A program made the position numbers and the translations under genes. A stretch of 56,699 bases of DNA. Source: Oscillospiraceae bacterium (GTDB lineage Bacteria > Bacillota > Clostridia > Oscillospirales > Ruminococcaceae). Numbering within the stretch: position 1 is the first letter of the stretch; every line of letters begins with the position of its first letter. The notes below the pieces were generated by a model, which worked only from the letters and a program-made list of their open reading frames with translations, had not been told where the DNA came from and searched no databases. The stretch is from NCBI GenBank assembly GCA_022508925.1, contig JAFLUF010000004.1, forward strand, positions 1 through 56,699, in the 5' to 3' direction. Shown here one piece after another: positions 1 through 9,140 of the stretch.

Positions 1-11
1 TCATAGCGTTT

Positions 12-59
12 TTCGCCGCAGGCGAATAATGCGCCCTTATCAAAGACTTTTTGTACGCT
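12..59 (-). repeat. Dispersed intergenic repeat, copy D (border plus small hairpin)
   Basis: On the minus strand the 19-bp border AGCGTACAAAAAGTCTTTG lies at 59-41. It is identical to the border at 22866-22884 and 43162-43180 on the plus strand. It is followed by a different hairpin from the other copies (TTCGCC/GGCGAA around GCA, 12-26). It lies just beyond the stop codon of the ABC exporter gene. The element may extend past the window edge. Confidence 0.6.
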
Positions 60-62
60 TTC

Positions 63-1802
63 CTATATGTTGTATAGCTTCGCGTAGATCCCGCCCTTTT
101 CAAGCAGCTCGCTGTGAGTTCCTTGCTCGCATATCCCGTCTTCCGTAAGCACGACTATTTTGTCCGCGTTTTTTATCGTTGTCAGTCTGTGCGCTATCGT
201 AAGCACCGTTCTGCCCTCGGCAAGCCGTTCGAGCGACTGCTGAACGATATGCTCCGATTCGTTGTCGAGGGCGCTTGTCGCCTCGTCAAGAATAAGCAGC
301 GGCGGGTCTTTCAAAAACACCCTCGCGATGGACAGTCTCTGCTTCTGGCCTCCCGAAAGCCTTACTCCTCGCTCTCCGACATACGTCTGATAACCGTTGG
401 GGGTTGAAAGGATAAATTCGTGCGCGCCCGCCTTTTTCGCCGCTTCAACAACTTCATCCTTGGTCGCGCCGGGCTTTCCGTAGGCTATGTTCTCGAAGAT
501 CGTACCCGAAAACAGATAAACGTCCTGCTGGACAACTCCGATCTTCCCGCGCAGAGCGTCTAAATCCATTGTGCGGACGTCGATCCCGTCTATCATGACG
601 CTCCCCGATGTAACGTCGTAAAAACGCGGAATGAGGTTGCATATCGTGGTTTTTCCGCCGCCAGACGGACCTACCAGCGCCACGGACTGCCCGCTCTTTA
701 TATCAAGGTCAAGGTGGCTTAAAATGGCTGTGTCAGGGTCGTCCTTATACGCGAAGCTGACGTCGGAGAACGTAATGTTCCCGCTGATCTTTTCGGGCTT
801 TACCGCGTTTTCGGGATTTTCGATATCCGGAATTTCGTCCATTACCTCAAAATATCTCTCTATTCCCGTCATGCCGCGCTGAAACTGCTCGGTAAACTCG
901 ACTATCCTCCTTATTGTCGCAAGCAGGGTAGTCACATACAGCAGATACGCCATAAGGTCCGCGGGCGTTATCTGCCCGTGCATCATAAACAGCCCGCCGC
1001 CTAATATCACCGCGATGTACATACATCCGTCAAACGCGCGCGTAGTCGCGTTAAACGCGCCCATATAGCGGTAGTTTTCGCGCTTTATGTTCAGCCATTC
1101 CTGATTTCCGCGCTCAAATTTCTCTATTTCGCGCTGTTCGCCCGTAAAGGATTTTACAACGCGTATCCCGAGCAGGCTGTCCTCGACCTGCGCGTTCACC
1201 TCTCCGACCTGCTTGCGGTTTTTGGCGAATGTCACGCGCATTTTGTGGTTGAATTTCGCGCACACGACCGCCATTATCGGCACGATAGCGAATATGATAA
1301 GCGTAAGCGGAACGTTTATCGTACACAAGATCGTAAACGAGACCGCGATTTTCAGTCCCGCTATGAAAAACTCCTCGGGGCAGTGGTGGGCAAATTCCGT
1401 TACGTCAAACAGATCGCTCGTAATTCTCGCCATAAGCTGACCGACCTTTGTCTCCGCGAAATAGCTGAACGAAAGCTTTTCGATGTGCTTAAAAAGCGCC
1501 GAGCGCATATCCGTTTCTATCCTCGCGCCCATAACGTGACCGATATTCGACATAAAATACTGCGCCGTAACGTCAATGACGCGCAGTACTAAATAAACAA
1601 CGGCAACCTTTAGGATCAGCTCCAGTGTAAGCTGAGTAATATCGTCTATCCCGACCTGCGCCAAATACCTCACAAGCATAGGCAGCACGATCTCACAAAG
1701 CGTGGTAAGCGCCGCGCACAACAGGTCCAGCGCTAATATTTTTCCATAGGGTTTAAAATAAGGCATAAACCGCTTTAATAAGCGTGTTGTTGATTGTTTC
1801 AT
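63..1802 (-). CDS. ABC transporter, fused permease/ATPase (exporter type)
   Basis: This 579-residue half-transporter has an N-terminal six-helix membrane domain (about residues 15-300) and a C-terminal nucleotide-binding domain (about 340-579), the arrangement of homodimeric or heterodimeric exporters of the MsbA/LmrA/BmrA type. Visible motifs are Walker A GPSGGGKT (378-385), signature LSGGQKQR, Walker B LLILDEATSALD and the H-loop IAHRLTTI. The substrate cannot be told from sequence; lipids, drugs or peptides are all possible. It is the last gene of a minus-strand group, 48 bp after a small membrane protein gene, and ends next to a dispersed repeat. No partner half-transporter is visible, though one could lie outside the window. 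Confidence 0.93.
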   Translation of the reverse strand: MKQSTTRLLKRFMPYFKPYGKILALDLLCAALTTLCEIVLPMLVRYLAQVGIDDITQLTLELILKVAVVYLVLRVIDVTAQYFMSNIGHVMGARIETDMRSALFKHIEKLSFSYFAETKVGQLMARITSDLFDVTEFAHHCPEEFFIAGLKIAVSFTILCTINVPLTLIIFAIVPIMAVVCAKFNHKMRVTFAKNRKQVGEVNAQVEDSLLGIRVVKSFTGEQREIEKFERGNQEWLNIKRENYRYMGAFNATTRAFDGCMYIAVILGGGLFMMHGQITPADLMAYLLYVTTLLATIRRIVEFTEQFQRGMTGIERYFEVMDEIPDIENPENAVKPEKISGNITFSDVSFAYKDDPDTAILSHLDLDIKSGQSVALVGPSGGGKTTICNLIPRFYDVTSGSVMIDGIDVRTMDLDALRGKIGVVQQDVYLFSGTIFENIAYGKPGATKDEVVEAAKKAGAHEFILSTPNGYQTYVGERGVRLSGGQKQRLSIARVFLKDPPLLILDEATSALDNESEHIVQQSLERLAEGRTVLTIAHRLTTIKNADKIVVLTEDGICEQGTHSELLEKGGIYAKLYNI

Positions 1803-1850
1803 AATTGTATCCGTCCTTAATAATACATTACTTTATAACATAAATCATTA

Positions 1851-2180
1851 TCAGTCCAGGCTCCGGTAATAGTACAGATACATTTTCTGAACGGAATTCT
1901 CCAGAAAGTAATAGTGCTTTATATACGGAACGAGCAGTATCAGAAACAATACCGACAGAACAAGCGTTCCTATCTGCTGTGTTATCAGATAAAGCGATAA
2001 CGCTATAAGAAAAAACACCCCGAACGACATTGTGACGATAAGGTGTATAAGACGCTCATGCTGGTAAAACTGTATTCTCTGCAAAAGCCGCGCGCGAAAT
2101 TCCGCAAATTCCTCGCGCGTGTGTTCTTCGGAGTAAAACCGCTCCAAAAGAGCGAGATATTCTCTGATTTGTTTAGTCAT
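1851..2180 (-). CDS. Small membrane protein, unknown function
   Basis: A 109-residue protein with a charged, probably helical N-terminal half (TKQIREYLALLERFYSEEHT) followed by two hydrophobic segments at about residues 46-68 and 71-90. The ATG at 2180 is preferred over a TTG six bases upstream, because AGAGGAG sits about seven bases before it inside the end of the ABC-F gene. The two genes overlap by eight bases, so they are probably translationally coupled. I do not recognise the family. Its position between an ABC-F ATPase and an ABC exporter suggests only co-transcription. Confidence 0.75.
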   Translation of the reverse strand: MTKQIREYLALLERFYSEEHTREEFAEFRARLLQRIQFYQHERLIHLIVTMSFGVFFLIALSLYLITQQIGTLVLSVLFLILLVPYIKHYYFLENSVQKMYLYYYRSLD

Positions 2181-4074
2181 TATCAAACTCCTCTAATTTC
2201 GCCGAAGCGTCCTCCCATTCTTCCATTGCGCTCTCCTGAGCCTTCTGAAGCTCGGCTATCTCCGCGGAAAGCTCCATTGCCCGCTGATAATCGCTAAGCT
2301 CCGCAAGCTCCTTTGTTTTTTCGGCAATAAGCGCGTCTGATTCTTCGATCTGCTGTTCGAGCCTCGAAACTTTTGTGTTAAGCTTTCTTCGCTCGCTTTC
2401 ACGTTCTTTTTTCTGTCTGTAATCAAGCGCGCTGTCGGACTTTTTCGGCTTTTCCTCGTTGACTACCGCAGCTTCACGGTTGTGCTCAATGTAAAAATCA
2501 TAGTTTCCGAGATAATTCTCCGCGCCGCTTTCCGATAGCTTGTACACACGGTTTGCGAGCTTGTTTATCAGATAGCGGTCGTGAGAAATTACAAACAGCG
2601 TTCCGTCATAGTTTAAGAGCGCGTTTTCCAGCGCTTCGCATGAGTTTATGTCAAGGTGGTTTGTCGGCTCGTCAAGAAGCAGGAAATTCGCCCCTGAAAG
2701 CATAAGCTTTAACAACGCGACTCTTGCGCGTTCTCCGCCCGATAGCGAGCTTATTTTCTTGAAAACGTCGTCCCCCTTGAACAAAAACGAAGCCAGCGCA
2801 GTCCTCACAGCCGTTTCGGTCATGCGCGGGTATTCGTCGTGTATCTCCTCCATAGCGGTTTTTTCTTCATGAAGTCCGCGCTGAGCCTGGTCGAAATACC
2901 CGAAACGGACCCTCGCGCCGAATTTAAAGCTTCCGAGATCGGGCGCGTGTTCTCCCGTTAGAACACGAAACAGCGAGGTCTTTCCGCAGCCGTTGGCGCC
3001 TATCAGAAACACGCGCTCGCCCTTTTTGATGTCTATGTTTACGTTTGTAAACAGTGTTTTGCCGTCAAACGAAAGCGCGATATTTTTCGCTTCCAAAACG
3101 TCGTTTCCGCAGCCGTCGTCGCAGTGAAATGAAAATTTTATCGCGTCGGGAGATTCCTCGGGCTTTTCGAGAGTTTTTTCGATGCGGTCTATCTGTTTTT
3201 GCTTAGAGGCGATAGTAACATAGTTGTGAGCCTGGTTCCAGCGTTTTTGCTGTTCGATTATCCCTTCAACGCGGTTTATTTCCTTGACCGCCGCTTCGTA
3301 TTCCTTTCTGCGGCGTTCGACGTCCTCTTTTTTCAGCTCGACAAAACGCGTGTAGTTACCCTTGTAATCGCGTATTTTTTGATTTTCAAGCTCGATCGTG
3401 CGGTTTGTTACCTTGTCAAGGAAAAATCTGTCATGTGATATAACCAGATACGCGCCTTTATAGTCAAGCAAAAATTTTTCGAGCCACTCCACCGATCGGA
3501 TATCGAGGTGGTTTGTCGGCTCGTCAAGTAAAAGCAGATCGGCGTTTGACAAAAGCAGCTTAGCAAGCTGCAGCTTTGAAAGCTGTCCGCCGCTTAATAC
3601 CTCGGTCTTAAGCGAAAAGTCGCTCTCGGAAAACCCTAAGCCCACAAGCGCCGCGGCTGTGCGGCTTTTATAGGTAAGTCCGCCGTTTTGTTCAAACTGC
3701 TCGGAAAGTCTCGCCTGCCGTTCGATTATTTCCGCGCTGTGGTCGCCGAAATCTATACGGTCGTGTATCTGCGCCAATTCAAGCTCCATATCCTCAAGCT
3801 CGGAAAATACCGTCAGCGCCTCGTCATAAAGCGTCTGGTCGGTGTTTTTAAACGCAAACTGCTCCATAAATCCTATACGGCAGTCCGCGGCTTTGGTCAC
3901 AGTTCCGCCGTCAGCCGACAGCTTTCCGGTAATAAGCTTTAAAAGCGTTGTTTTTCCGCTTCCGTTTACACCGATAAATCCGATCTTATCATTTTCGCAG
4001 ATCTCAAAGCTGACGTCCGAAAAAAGCGTTCTGTCCGCAAATGAGATTTCAACATTGTTAAGTCCAAGAAGCAT
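2173..4074 (-). CDS. ABC-F family ATPase (Uup/YdiF-like)
   Basis: A soluble 633-residue protein with two ABC domains in tandem and no membrane segments, the hallmark of ABC-F proteins, which act on ribosomes in translation or antibiotic protection. The first Walker A is GVNGSGKTT (about residue 36) with signature LSGGQLSK and LLLLDEPTNHLDI. The second is GANGCGKTS with LSGGERAR and FLLLDEPTNHLDI. A charged linker separates the domains, and a C-terminal coiled coil (about 545-630) resembles the DNA- or RNA-binding CTD of Uup. The ATG at 4074 is preferred over the GTG at 4083 because AGGTGA sits correctly before it. It could be a housekeeping factor or a resistance-type member; sequence alone does not decide. 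Confidence 0.92.
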   Translation of the reverse strand: MLLGLNNVEISFADRTLFSDVSFEICENDKIGFIGVNGSGKTTLLKLITGKLSADGGTVTKAADCRIGFMEQFAFKNTDQTLYDEALTVFSELEDMELELAQIHDRIDFGDHSAEIIERQARLSEQFEQNGGLTYKSRTAAALVGLGFSESDFSLKTEVLSGGQLSKLQLAKLLLSNADLLLLDEPTNHLDIRSVEWLEKFLLDYKGAYLVISHDRFFLDKVTNRTIELENQKIRDYKGNYTRFVELKKEDVERRRKEYEAAVKEINRVEGIIEQQKRWNQAHNYVTIASKQKQIDRIEKTLEKPEESPDAIKFSFHCDDGCGNDVLEAKNIALSFDGKTLFTNVNIDIKKGERVFLIGANGCGKTSLFRVLTGEHAPDLGSFKFGARVRFGYFDQAQRGLHEEKTAMEEIHDEYPRMTETAVRTALASFLFKGDDVFKKISSLSGGERARVALLKLMLSGANFLLLDEPTNHLDINSCEALENALLNYDGTLFVISHDRYLINKLANRVYKLSESGAENYLGNYDFYIEHNREAAVVNEEKPKKSDSALDYRQKKERESERRKLNTKVSRLEQQIEESDALIAEKTKELAELSDYQRAMELSAEIAELQKAQESAMEEWEDASAKLEEFDND

Positions 4075-4085
4075 ATCGTTCACCT

Positions 4086-4134
4086 AAATAAAAAGCACAC
4101 GCTTCCCAGAGCTTCGGGGAGTATGTGCTTTTGG
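4086..4134 (-). terminator. Rho-independent terminator after the prsA-like gene
   Basis: On the minus strand a stem AAAAGCACA/TGTGCTTTT (4132-4124 with 4099-4091) with an inner CTCCCC/GGGAAG pairing is followed by a T-rich tract (CTTTTTATTT). It separates the proBA group from the downstream ABC-F gene, which begins only about 15 bases later. Confidence 0.75.
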
Positions 4135-4171
4135 ATCTCGCAAACATAAGTTCACGTTATTCTGCTTTATT

Positions 4172-5398
4172 TTATTCGCTCTTAAAAAGCTTTTCGGGAG
4201 AGTATTTTGTGTCAACAAGATACGAGTTCATTTCAATTTCATAGTTCTGAGAATAAAGATCGAGAAAACCTTCAAAACTGTTGCCCTTTATTTCGGTAAG
4301 AACAGCCTCGCGGTTTTTGTCCTGCCAGTGGGTGTTTTTTGTGATATCGGTCACAACAACGACATAAACGCAGTTCTTGTCTTCGCTGGGGTATATTACC
4401 GCTGTATCAAATGTGTCGGCGTTTAAGACATAATCCACAAGATTTTCGTCATAGCTGTACGAGTCCTTATCCGCGTCTCTTCTGAATAATGTGTCCGCGT
4501 CTTCCTCGTCGATTTTATCTGCCGTTACCGCGTCTACCGCTTCCTTAACGTACTCTTCGAGAGTCATATCATCGTTGGGGTTTTCGTTATATTCGTCAGT
4601 AGCTTTAGCCTTGGCGATCTCCTTTTGGATCGCAAGCTCGCATTCGTACATCACATCAGCAAAGCTTTTGCCTTCATTAAGCATATCAGCATAGCTCTGG
4701 GCAAACACCTTACGCTCTTCGATCCTTTCGGTGTCGGTCGTTGCTTTTCCGTGTTCGTCGTTATACGGAATGGTTATAATCTGCGCGGACGCGTAGGTCT
4801 TGTTGATATGATCGATAAATTCGTCCTCGGAAACAGCCTGCTCTCCGCCCTCGCCGTATATCGACATAAACAGCTTTGATTTAAGGCTGTTTACCTTATA
4901 AAGCATTGTCATCGATTCGCGGGAAATACCGCAGCTTTCATAGTACTCGCCGAGGTTGTTTATTCCGTAATAGATCTGATAAATGTAGTTGTCCTCATCC
5001 CACATTTCTCTTATTATTTCGTTTACCTCGTTTATATCCTCGTCGTCAAGCGTGATATTTCTTTCCTCGCATATTCTCTGAATGGCAACATACTGACGTA
5101 TCAGGCGAAGCGTTTCATTTTTTACCCAATCCGAAGAGGACTTGTTTTCGATGGTCTGAGCGAAGAAATCAAGCGACGTGGTATCTATGCTGTTCTCGGA
5201 ATCGCCGGAGTTGAAAATTTCATTGAGCTTGTCGTTTGCGACAGCGTAGGCGTCCTGCTGATAATAGATATAAATACCGTTTCGAATATCCATTCCGTCT
5301 ACTGTCATGATATATCCGTTGTCAGCGCAGCCGCAGAGCGAAACAGCCAGAGCTCCCGCTAAAATTCCCGAAAGTATCTTTTTAAATCCGTTCTTCAT
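4172..5398 (-). CDS. PrsA/SurA-like lipoprotein, probable extracellular chaperone
   Basis: A 408-residue predicted lipoprotein. A basic, hydrophobic signal ends in the lipobox LCGC with Cys24 as the lipid-modified residue. The mature part is highly acidic and helical, like the SurA/PrsA N-terminal domain, and contains the typical motif of a short beta-hairpin (IMTVDGMDI) followed by helices. The C-terminal third (about 280-390) has a parvulin-like layout ending VYVVVVTDITKN, but I cannot confirm prolyl isomerase activity. AGGAGG precedes the ATG. It is the last gene of the proBA group, ahead of a strong terminator. Exported-protein folding is the likely role, by analogy with PrsA. Confidence 0.7.
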   Translation of the reverse strand: MKNGFKKILSGILAGALAVSLCGCADNGYIMTVDGMDIRNGIYIYYQQDAYAVANDKLNEIFNSGDSENSIDTTSLDFFAQTIENKSSSDWVKNETLRLIRQYVAIQRICEERNITLDDEDINEVNEIIREMWDEDNYIYQIYYGINNLGEYYESCGISRESMTMLYKVNSLKSKLFMSIYGEGGEQAVSEDEFIDHINKTYASAQIITIPYNDEHGKATTDTERIEERKVFAQSYADMLNEGKSFADVMYECELAIQKEIAKAKATDEYNENPNDDMTLEEYVKEAVDAVTADKIDEEDADTLFRRDADKDSYSYDENLVDYVLNADTFDTAVIYPSEDKNCVYVVVVTDITKNTHWQDKNREAVLTEIKGNSFEGFLDLYSQNYEIEMNSYLVDTKYSPEKLFKSE

Positions 5399-5480
5399 TT
5401 TTTGTTTTCCTCCTTAGAAGTTTAAAGGGTAATAAACTGATCTCAGATCATAAGGCTCATACAGATTTTCACAAGCCGCT

Positions 5481-6350
5481 TCAGTCCATGTCGATATCAG
5501 ATGTAAACTGTACGGCGACAAGCGTGTTTTTTCCGTCATACCGGCTTATGATGTATTTCATCGTCTTTTCCGCGCTTTCTTCTATTCCCATATTTTCGGA
5601 AAGAAAGCGTACCGACGGCGAATAGTAATCCACTGTCAGCGTATAGATGCCGTCGCTCTTCGTCATTTCCGTTATAACAGGAACATAGCTAAGATACCGG
5701 AGATCTTTGACACAGCTGTATACATGTTTTTCCGAGTCATAGGAAAATCTCATGTCCGTACTTCCGACCGTTCTGTGTATAAGACCGGAGGACGTACCGA
5801 AGATCTCCTTGCAGGAATACTCCACGTCATATTCGGGTATAAGCATTTCTCCCGTGTCCGAAAGCTTGTACAAAGACGTGTCGTGATTAAGCATGATGTT
5901 CCAGATAGAGCAGTTTATTTTTGCCGTATTTGAAAGCTCGTTCTCGCTGTCAAACGGAGCAGTATCGTTTGCCACGACAGGAAGCAAAAAGCGTGTGTAT
6001 TCTTCCATAAGCGAATTTGAACTCGCCAGATCCCTGATACTGTTTACGGTAAATATAACCGTCGAGACGATGCCCACGACCGCCATTACTATCACAACGA
6101 CCGCGAAAGCAAAATAAAAGCCGTTCTTTTTTTTAGGCTTTGCTTTGCCCGAATCAACATCGGTCTTTTCAACGCCGTTGCTTTCTATTTTCGACAGCGC
6201 GTTGCTGATGTTGTTTACGAAAATATCGGTGCTTTCTCCGTATCCGCCGTTTGCAGAATTATACTTTGTTTCTTCGTCAAGCTCGTTTAAAAGCTCGTTT
6301 AAAACATTTTCACGGTTGGTGTTATTTGTTTTTCTTTTGTTATTTGACAT
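5481..6350 (-). CDS. Single-pass membrane protein, unknown function
   Basis: A 289-residue protein with a hydrophilic, Asn-rich cytoplasmic N-terminus, a basic stretch (KPKKKNG), one membrane segment at about residues 78-103 and an extracellular domain of about 185 residues. It starts three bases after proA and is followed 82 bp later by the PrsA-like lipoprotein, so it belongs to the same transcript. The extracellular part contains many beta-strand-like alternations but no motif I recognise. Its neighbour suggests a role at the cell surface, which is inference from position only. Confidence 0.8.
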   Translation of the reverse strand: MSNNKRKTNNTNRENVLNELLNELDEETKYNSANGGYGESTDIFVNNISNALSKIESNGVEKTDVDSGKAKPKKKNGFYFAFAVVVIVMAVVGIVSTVIFTVNSIRDLASSNSLMEEYTRFLLPVVANDTAPFDSENELSNTAKINCSIWNIMLNHDTSLYKLSDTGEMLIPEYDVEYSCKEIFGTSSGLIHRTVGSTDMRFSYDSEKHVYSCVKDLRYLSYVPVITEMTKSDGIYTLTVDYYSPSVRFLSENMGIEESAEKTMKYIISRYDGKNTLVAVQFTSDIDMD

Positions 6351-6353
6351 AAA

Positions 6354-7604
6354 TCAGCCTCTAATTTGTCCGTTGCCGTTTATAAGGTATTTATATGATG
6401 TGAGTTCGCGAAGTCCCATAGGACCGCGCGCGTGCAGCTTCTGCGTGGAAATTCCTATTTCCGCTCCGAGTCCGAATTCAAATCCGTCCGTAAATCTTGT
6501 CGAAGCGTTTACATAAACCGCCGCCGCGTCGATCTCCCGCTGGAATCTCTCCGCGTTTTCAGGCGACCTTGTCACAATGCACTCGCTGTGACCCGTTCCG
6601 AATCTGTTTATGTGAGCTATCGCCTCGTCTATGCCTTTGACTACCTTTGACGAGAGCTTATAGTCAAGAAACTCCGTCGCGTAATCCGTATCGTCCGCGA
6701 TCTTTTCTACGCTTATGCGTTTCGCCGTCGCTTCGTCGCCGAGTATTTTGACCTTGCCCTGCCACAACTCATCGAGCTTTCTGAAAAACTCTTCGGCAAT
6801 ATTCTCGTGTATCAGAATGCTCTCAATGGCGTTGCATACCGAGGGACGCTGCGTTTTGGCGTTGTTTACGATATTTACCGCCATATCAATATCCGCGCTT
6901 TCATCTACAAAAACATGGCAGTTTCCCTCGCCCGTGTGTATAACAGGCACAGTGGCGTTTTCAACGACCGTTCTGATAAGTCCGCCTCCGCCTCTCGGAA
7001 TAAGCAGGTCAAGATACTTATCCGCTTTCATCATGGCGTTTGCGGTATCACGGGAAGTATCTTCCACCAACTGTATACAATCCGCGGGGATACCCCGCTC
7101 CGCTATAGTCCGCCGCATAAGATCAACAAGATACTTGTTGGAATTGAACGCGTCCGAGCCGCCGCGGAGAATTACCGCGTTGCCTGATTTAAAGCACAGT
7201 GCCGCTGCGTCGAGCGTAACATTGGGACGGCTTTCATATATAATGCCGATAACTCCCATCGGAACACGTTTTTGCGTTACCACCAGACCGTTTGGCAGTG
7301 TTTTTTGTGAGATGACTTCTCCTATTGGGTCGGGCAGTCCGCACACCTGCATAACGCCCTCTGTCATTCCCGCAATGCGTTTTCCGTCAAGCGTAAGCCT
7401 GTCGATAAGAGCCTCGCTCATTCCGTTTTTGCGTGCGTTTTCAATATCAACAGCGTTCGCCTCGATAAGTCCCGAAGGGTTTTCGTTAAGACGTCTCGCA
7501 ACCTCGCCCATAGCACCGCATTTGGTTATATCGTCACAGCCCGCCAGAAACGGAGCCGCCGCCTTTGCCTTTTTCCCAAGCTCTTCAATATATCCCATAA
7601 TCAT
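6354..7604 (-). CDS. proA: Glutamate-5-semialdehyde dehydrogenase
   Basis: A 416-residue enzyme of full family length that reduces gamma-glutamyl phosphate to glutamate-5-semialdehyde with NADPH, the second step of proline synthesis. The aldehyde-dehydrogenase fold is clear: KRVPMGVIGIIYESRPNVT, the nucleotide-binding GNAVILRGGSDAFNSN, LLIPRGGGGLI, and the catalytic-cysteine motif QRPSVCNAIES. The C-terminus GPMGLRELTSYKY is also typical. The start codon overlaps the end of proB by four bases, so the two are coupled. It is a cytosolic enzyme, and its ProB partner is the gene upstream. Confidence 0.97.
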   Translation of the reverse strand: MIMGYIEELGKKAKAAAPFLAGCDDITKCGAMGEVARRLNENPSGLIEANAVDIENARKNGMSEALIDRLTLDGKRIAGMTEGVMQVCGLPDPIGEVISQKTLPNGLVVTQKRVPMGVIGIIYESRPNVTLDAAALCFKSGNAVILRGGSDAFNSNKYLVDLMRRTIAERGIPADCIQLVEDTSRDTANAMMKADKYLDLLIPRGGGGLIRTVVENATVPVIHTGEGNCHVFVDESADIDMAVNIVNNAKTQRPSVCNAIESILIHENIAEEFFRKLDELWQGKVKILGDEATAKRISVEKIADDTDYATEFLDYKLSSKVVKGIDEAIAHINRFGTGHSECIVTRSPENAERFQREIDAAAVYVNASTRFTDGFEFGLGAEIGISTQKLHARGPMGLRELTSYKYLINGNGQIRG

Positions 7605-8395
7605 CGCTCCTGTCCCTTAAAGAACGTGCATTTTACGTCGCCGCTCTCAAACAGTCTGTAAATTATCTGCGGATCCTTGTTTCCGATAATCACCGTGTCT
7701 ATTCCCGCCTCGGTGGCTATCTGCGCGGCTTCGATCTTTGTCAGCATCCCGCCCGAGCCCAGAACCCCGCCCGCGCCCTGCGCCATGGAGATTATTTCGG
7801 AGTTTATCTGCTTTACCTCCGGGATAAGATTGGACGTAGGAAGCGACGGGTCTCCGTCATAAAGCCCGTCAACGTCCGTAAGGATAACCAGCAGGTCGGC
7901 GTCGCACAGCGTAGCGACAATTGCCGAAAGCGTATCGTTCTCGTCAAAATCAAGCTGTTTTATCGAAACGACGTCATTCGCGTTTATGATAGGTATGATA
8001 TTAAGCTCGAAAAGCTTGTTGAATGTGTTTATAACATTTGTGCGGCGGGTCTCGTTGCTTATTACGTCTCTCGTGAGCAAAAGCTGTGCGACGTTGTGGT
8101 TATAGCGCTCAAAGTTTTCCGAATAGAACTTCATAAGCTCGCTTTGTCCTATCGCCGCGCACGCCTGTTTTGAGGGCGTATCCTTGGGCTTTTGAAGAAA
8201 GCCGCCCTTTGCCGCGCCGACGCACTGCGCGCCGCTTGTAACGAATACGATCTCCCTGCCGGAGTTTTTAAGGTCCGCGAGGACTTCCACAAGCTCGCGG
8301 CTTTTGCGTATATTAAGGTTTCCTGTTTCGGGGTAGGCCAGCGTACTGCTTCCTATTTTAATTACAACTCTTTTTTTATCCGCAAAGCAGGGCAT
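7601..8395 (-). CDS. proB: Glutamate 5-kinase, short form without PUA domain
   Basis: A 264-residue amino-acid kinase that phosphorylates glutamate to gamma-glutamyl phosphate, the committed and usually proline-inhibited step of proline synthesis. Motifs are VIKIGSSTL at the N-terminus, IVFVTSGAQCVGA, the substrate-site NANDVVSIKQLDFDENDTLSA and ILTDVDGLYDGDP. The common 365-residue form carries a C-terminal PUA domain, which is absent here; short forms are known in Firmicutes. It is the first gene of the group proB-proA-membrane protein-lipoprotein and is transcribed from a sigma-A-like promoter about 45 bp upstream. Confidence 0.96.
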   Translation of the reverse strand: MPCFADKKRVVIKIGSSTLAYPETGNLNIRKSRELVEVLADLKNSGREIVFVTSGAQCVGAAKGGFLQKPKDTPSKQACAAIGQSELMKFYSENFERYNHNVAQLLLTRDVISNETRRTNVINTFNKLFELNIIPIINANDVVSIKQLDFDENDTLSAIVATLCDADLLVILTDVDGLYDGDPSLPTSNLIPEVKQINSEIISMAQGAGGVLGSGGMLTKIEAAQIATEAGIDTVIIGNKDPQIIYRLFESGDVKCTFFKGQER

Positions 8396-8439
8396 ACCTT
8401 AAACCTCATTTCACAAAGAATAAAATTCATACATTGTTT

Positions 8440-8468
8440 ATTATAACAAAATCCTTCGGAAATTTCAA
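8440..8468 (-). promoter_or_regulatory. Sigma-A-type promoter for proBA
   Basis: Read on the minus strand, TTGAAA (8468-8463) and TATAAT (8445-8440) are separated by exactly 17 bp, and the -10 box lies about 45 bp ahead of the proB start codon. It is divergent from the promoter at 8562-8590. Confidence 0.7.
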
Positions 8469-8561
8469 CACATTATAAGAATTTATCGGTAATTTTTTAT
8501 TTAAAAGATAAAATCTGAAATAAACACGCAGAAATTTTATATAAAATACATAAAAAAGTAC

Positions 8562-8590
8562 TTGAATATTAAAAAAAAATATGTTACAAT
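8562..8590 (+). promoter_or_regulatory. Sigma-A-type promoter for the 8622 gene
   Basis: TTGAAT (8562-8567) and TACAAT (8585-8590) have a 17-bp, A-rich spacer. The start codon at 8622 follows about 31 bp later, after a GGGAGAG ribosome binding site. Confidence 0.65.
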
Positions 8591-8621
8591 ATCTTAGTGA
8601 TTTAGTTTCGGGAGAGATTTA

Positions 8622-9140
8622 ATGGACAATATTTGTGAACAGCTTGTAGTAAAATCAAGAACAAGCTCGGACAGAGCAAAGGCTGTGCTCATTATTCTGG
8701 GAATGGCGGTCTTAGCCGCGGCTTTGCTGTTTCTGGCTTTTATAACCGGATTTCTCGTTTTCCTGCTGATAGCGGGCGCGGCGGTTTTCGGCGGAATATA
8801 TCTGCTTAACGGTATGGATATCGAGTACGAGTATATCATCACAAATAACGAGCTCGACATTGATAAGATCATCGGCAGACGGAAAAGAAAACGTATGATA
8901 ACCGTGGATCTGTCGAGGACGGAGGATTTTTGCCGTTATCCTATGCGGGAAGAACCCGACGCGGACGCCACGGTTCACGCTACAACGGGTCTTGAAGAAG
9001 ACGCGCGGTATCTTTTCGCGGTTCATAAGGATTACGGCAAGGTGGGCGTTATTTTCAATCCCAACAAAATAACAAGGGAGGCAATCGTGCGCGAGTTTCC
9101 GAATGCCCTGCGCGCGAGATTGGACGAAGATGTCAAGTAG
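8622..9140 (+). CDS. Membrane protein, possibly DUF6106-type
   Basis: A 172-residue protein with a short cytoplasmic N-terminus, two close hydrophobic segments (about residues 22-43 and 46-63), and a soluble C-terminal domain that begins with a beta-strand pattern (EYEYIITNNELDIDKIIGRR) reminiscent of bacterial PH-like membrane proteins. A run of basic residues (GRRKRKR) follows. GGGAGAG lies before the ATG. The last 11 bases overlap the next gene, an AcpS-like protein, so the pair is probably coupled. The family name is tentative and no biochemical role can be assigned. Confidence 0.75.
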   Translation: MDNICEQLVVKSRTSSDRAKAVLIILGMAVLAAALLFLAFITGFLVFLLIAGAAVFGGIYLLNGMDIEYEYIITNNELDIDKIIGRRKRKRMITVDLSRTEDFCRYPMREEPDADATVHATTGLEEDARYLFAVHKDYGKVGVIFNPNKITREAIVREFPNALRARLDEDVK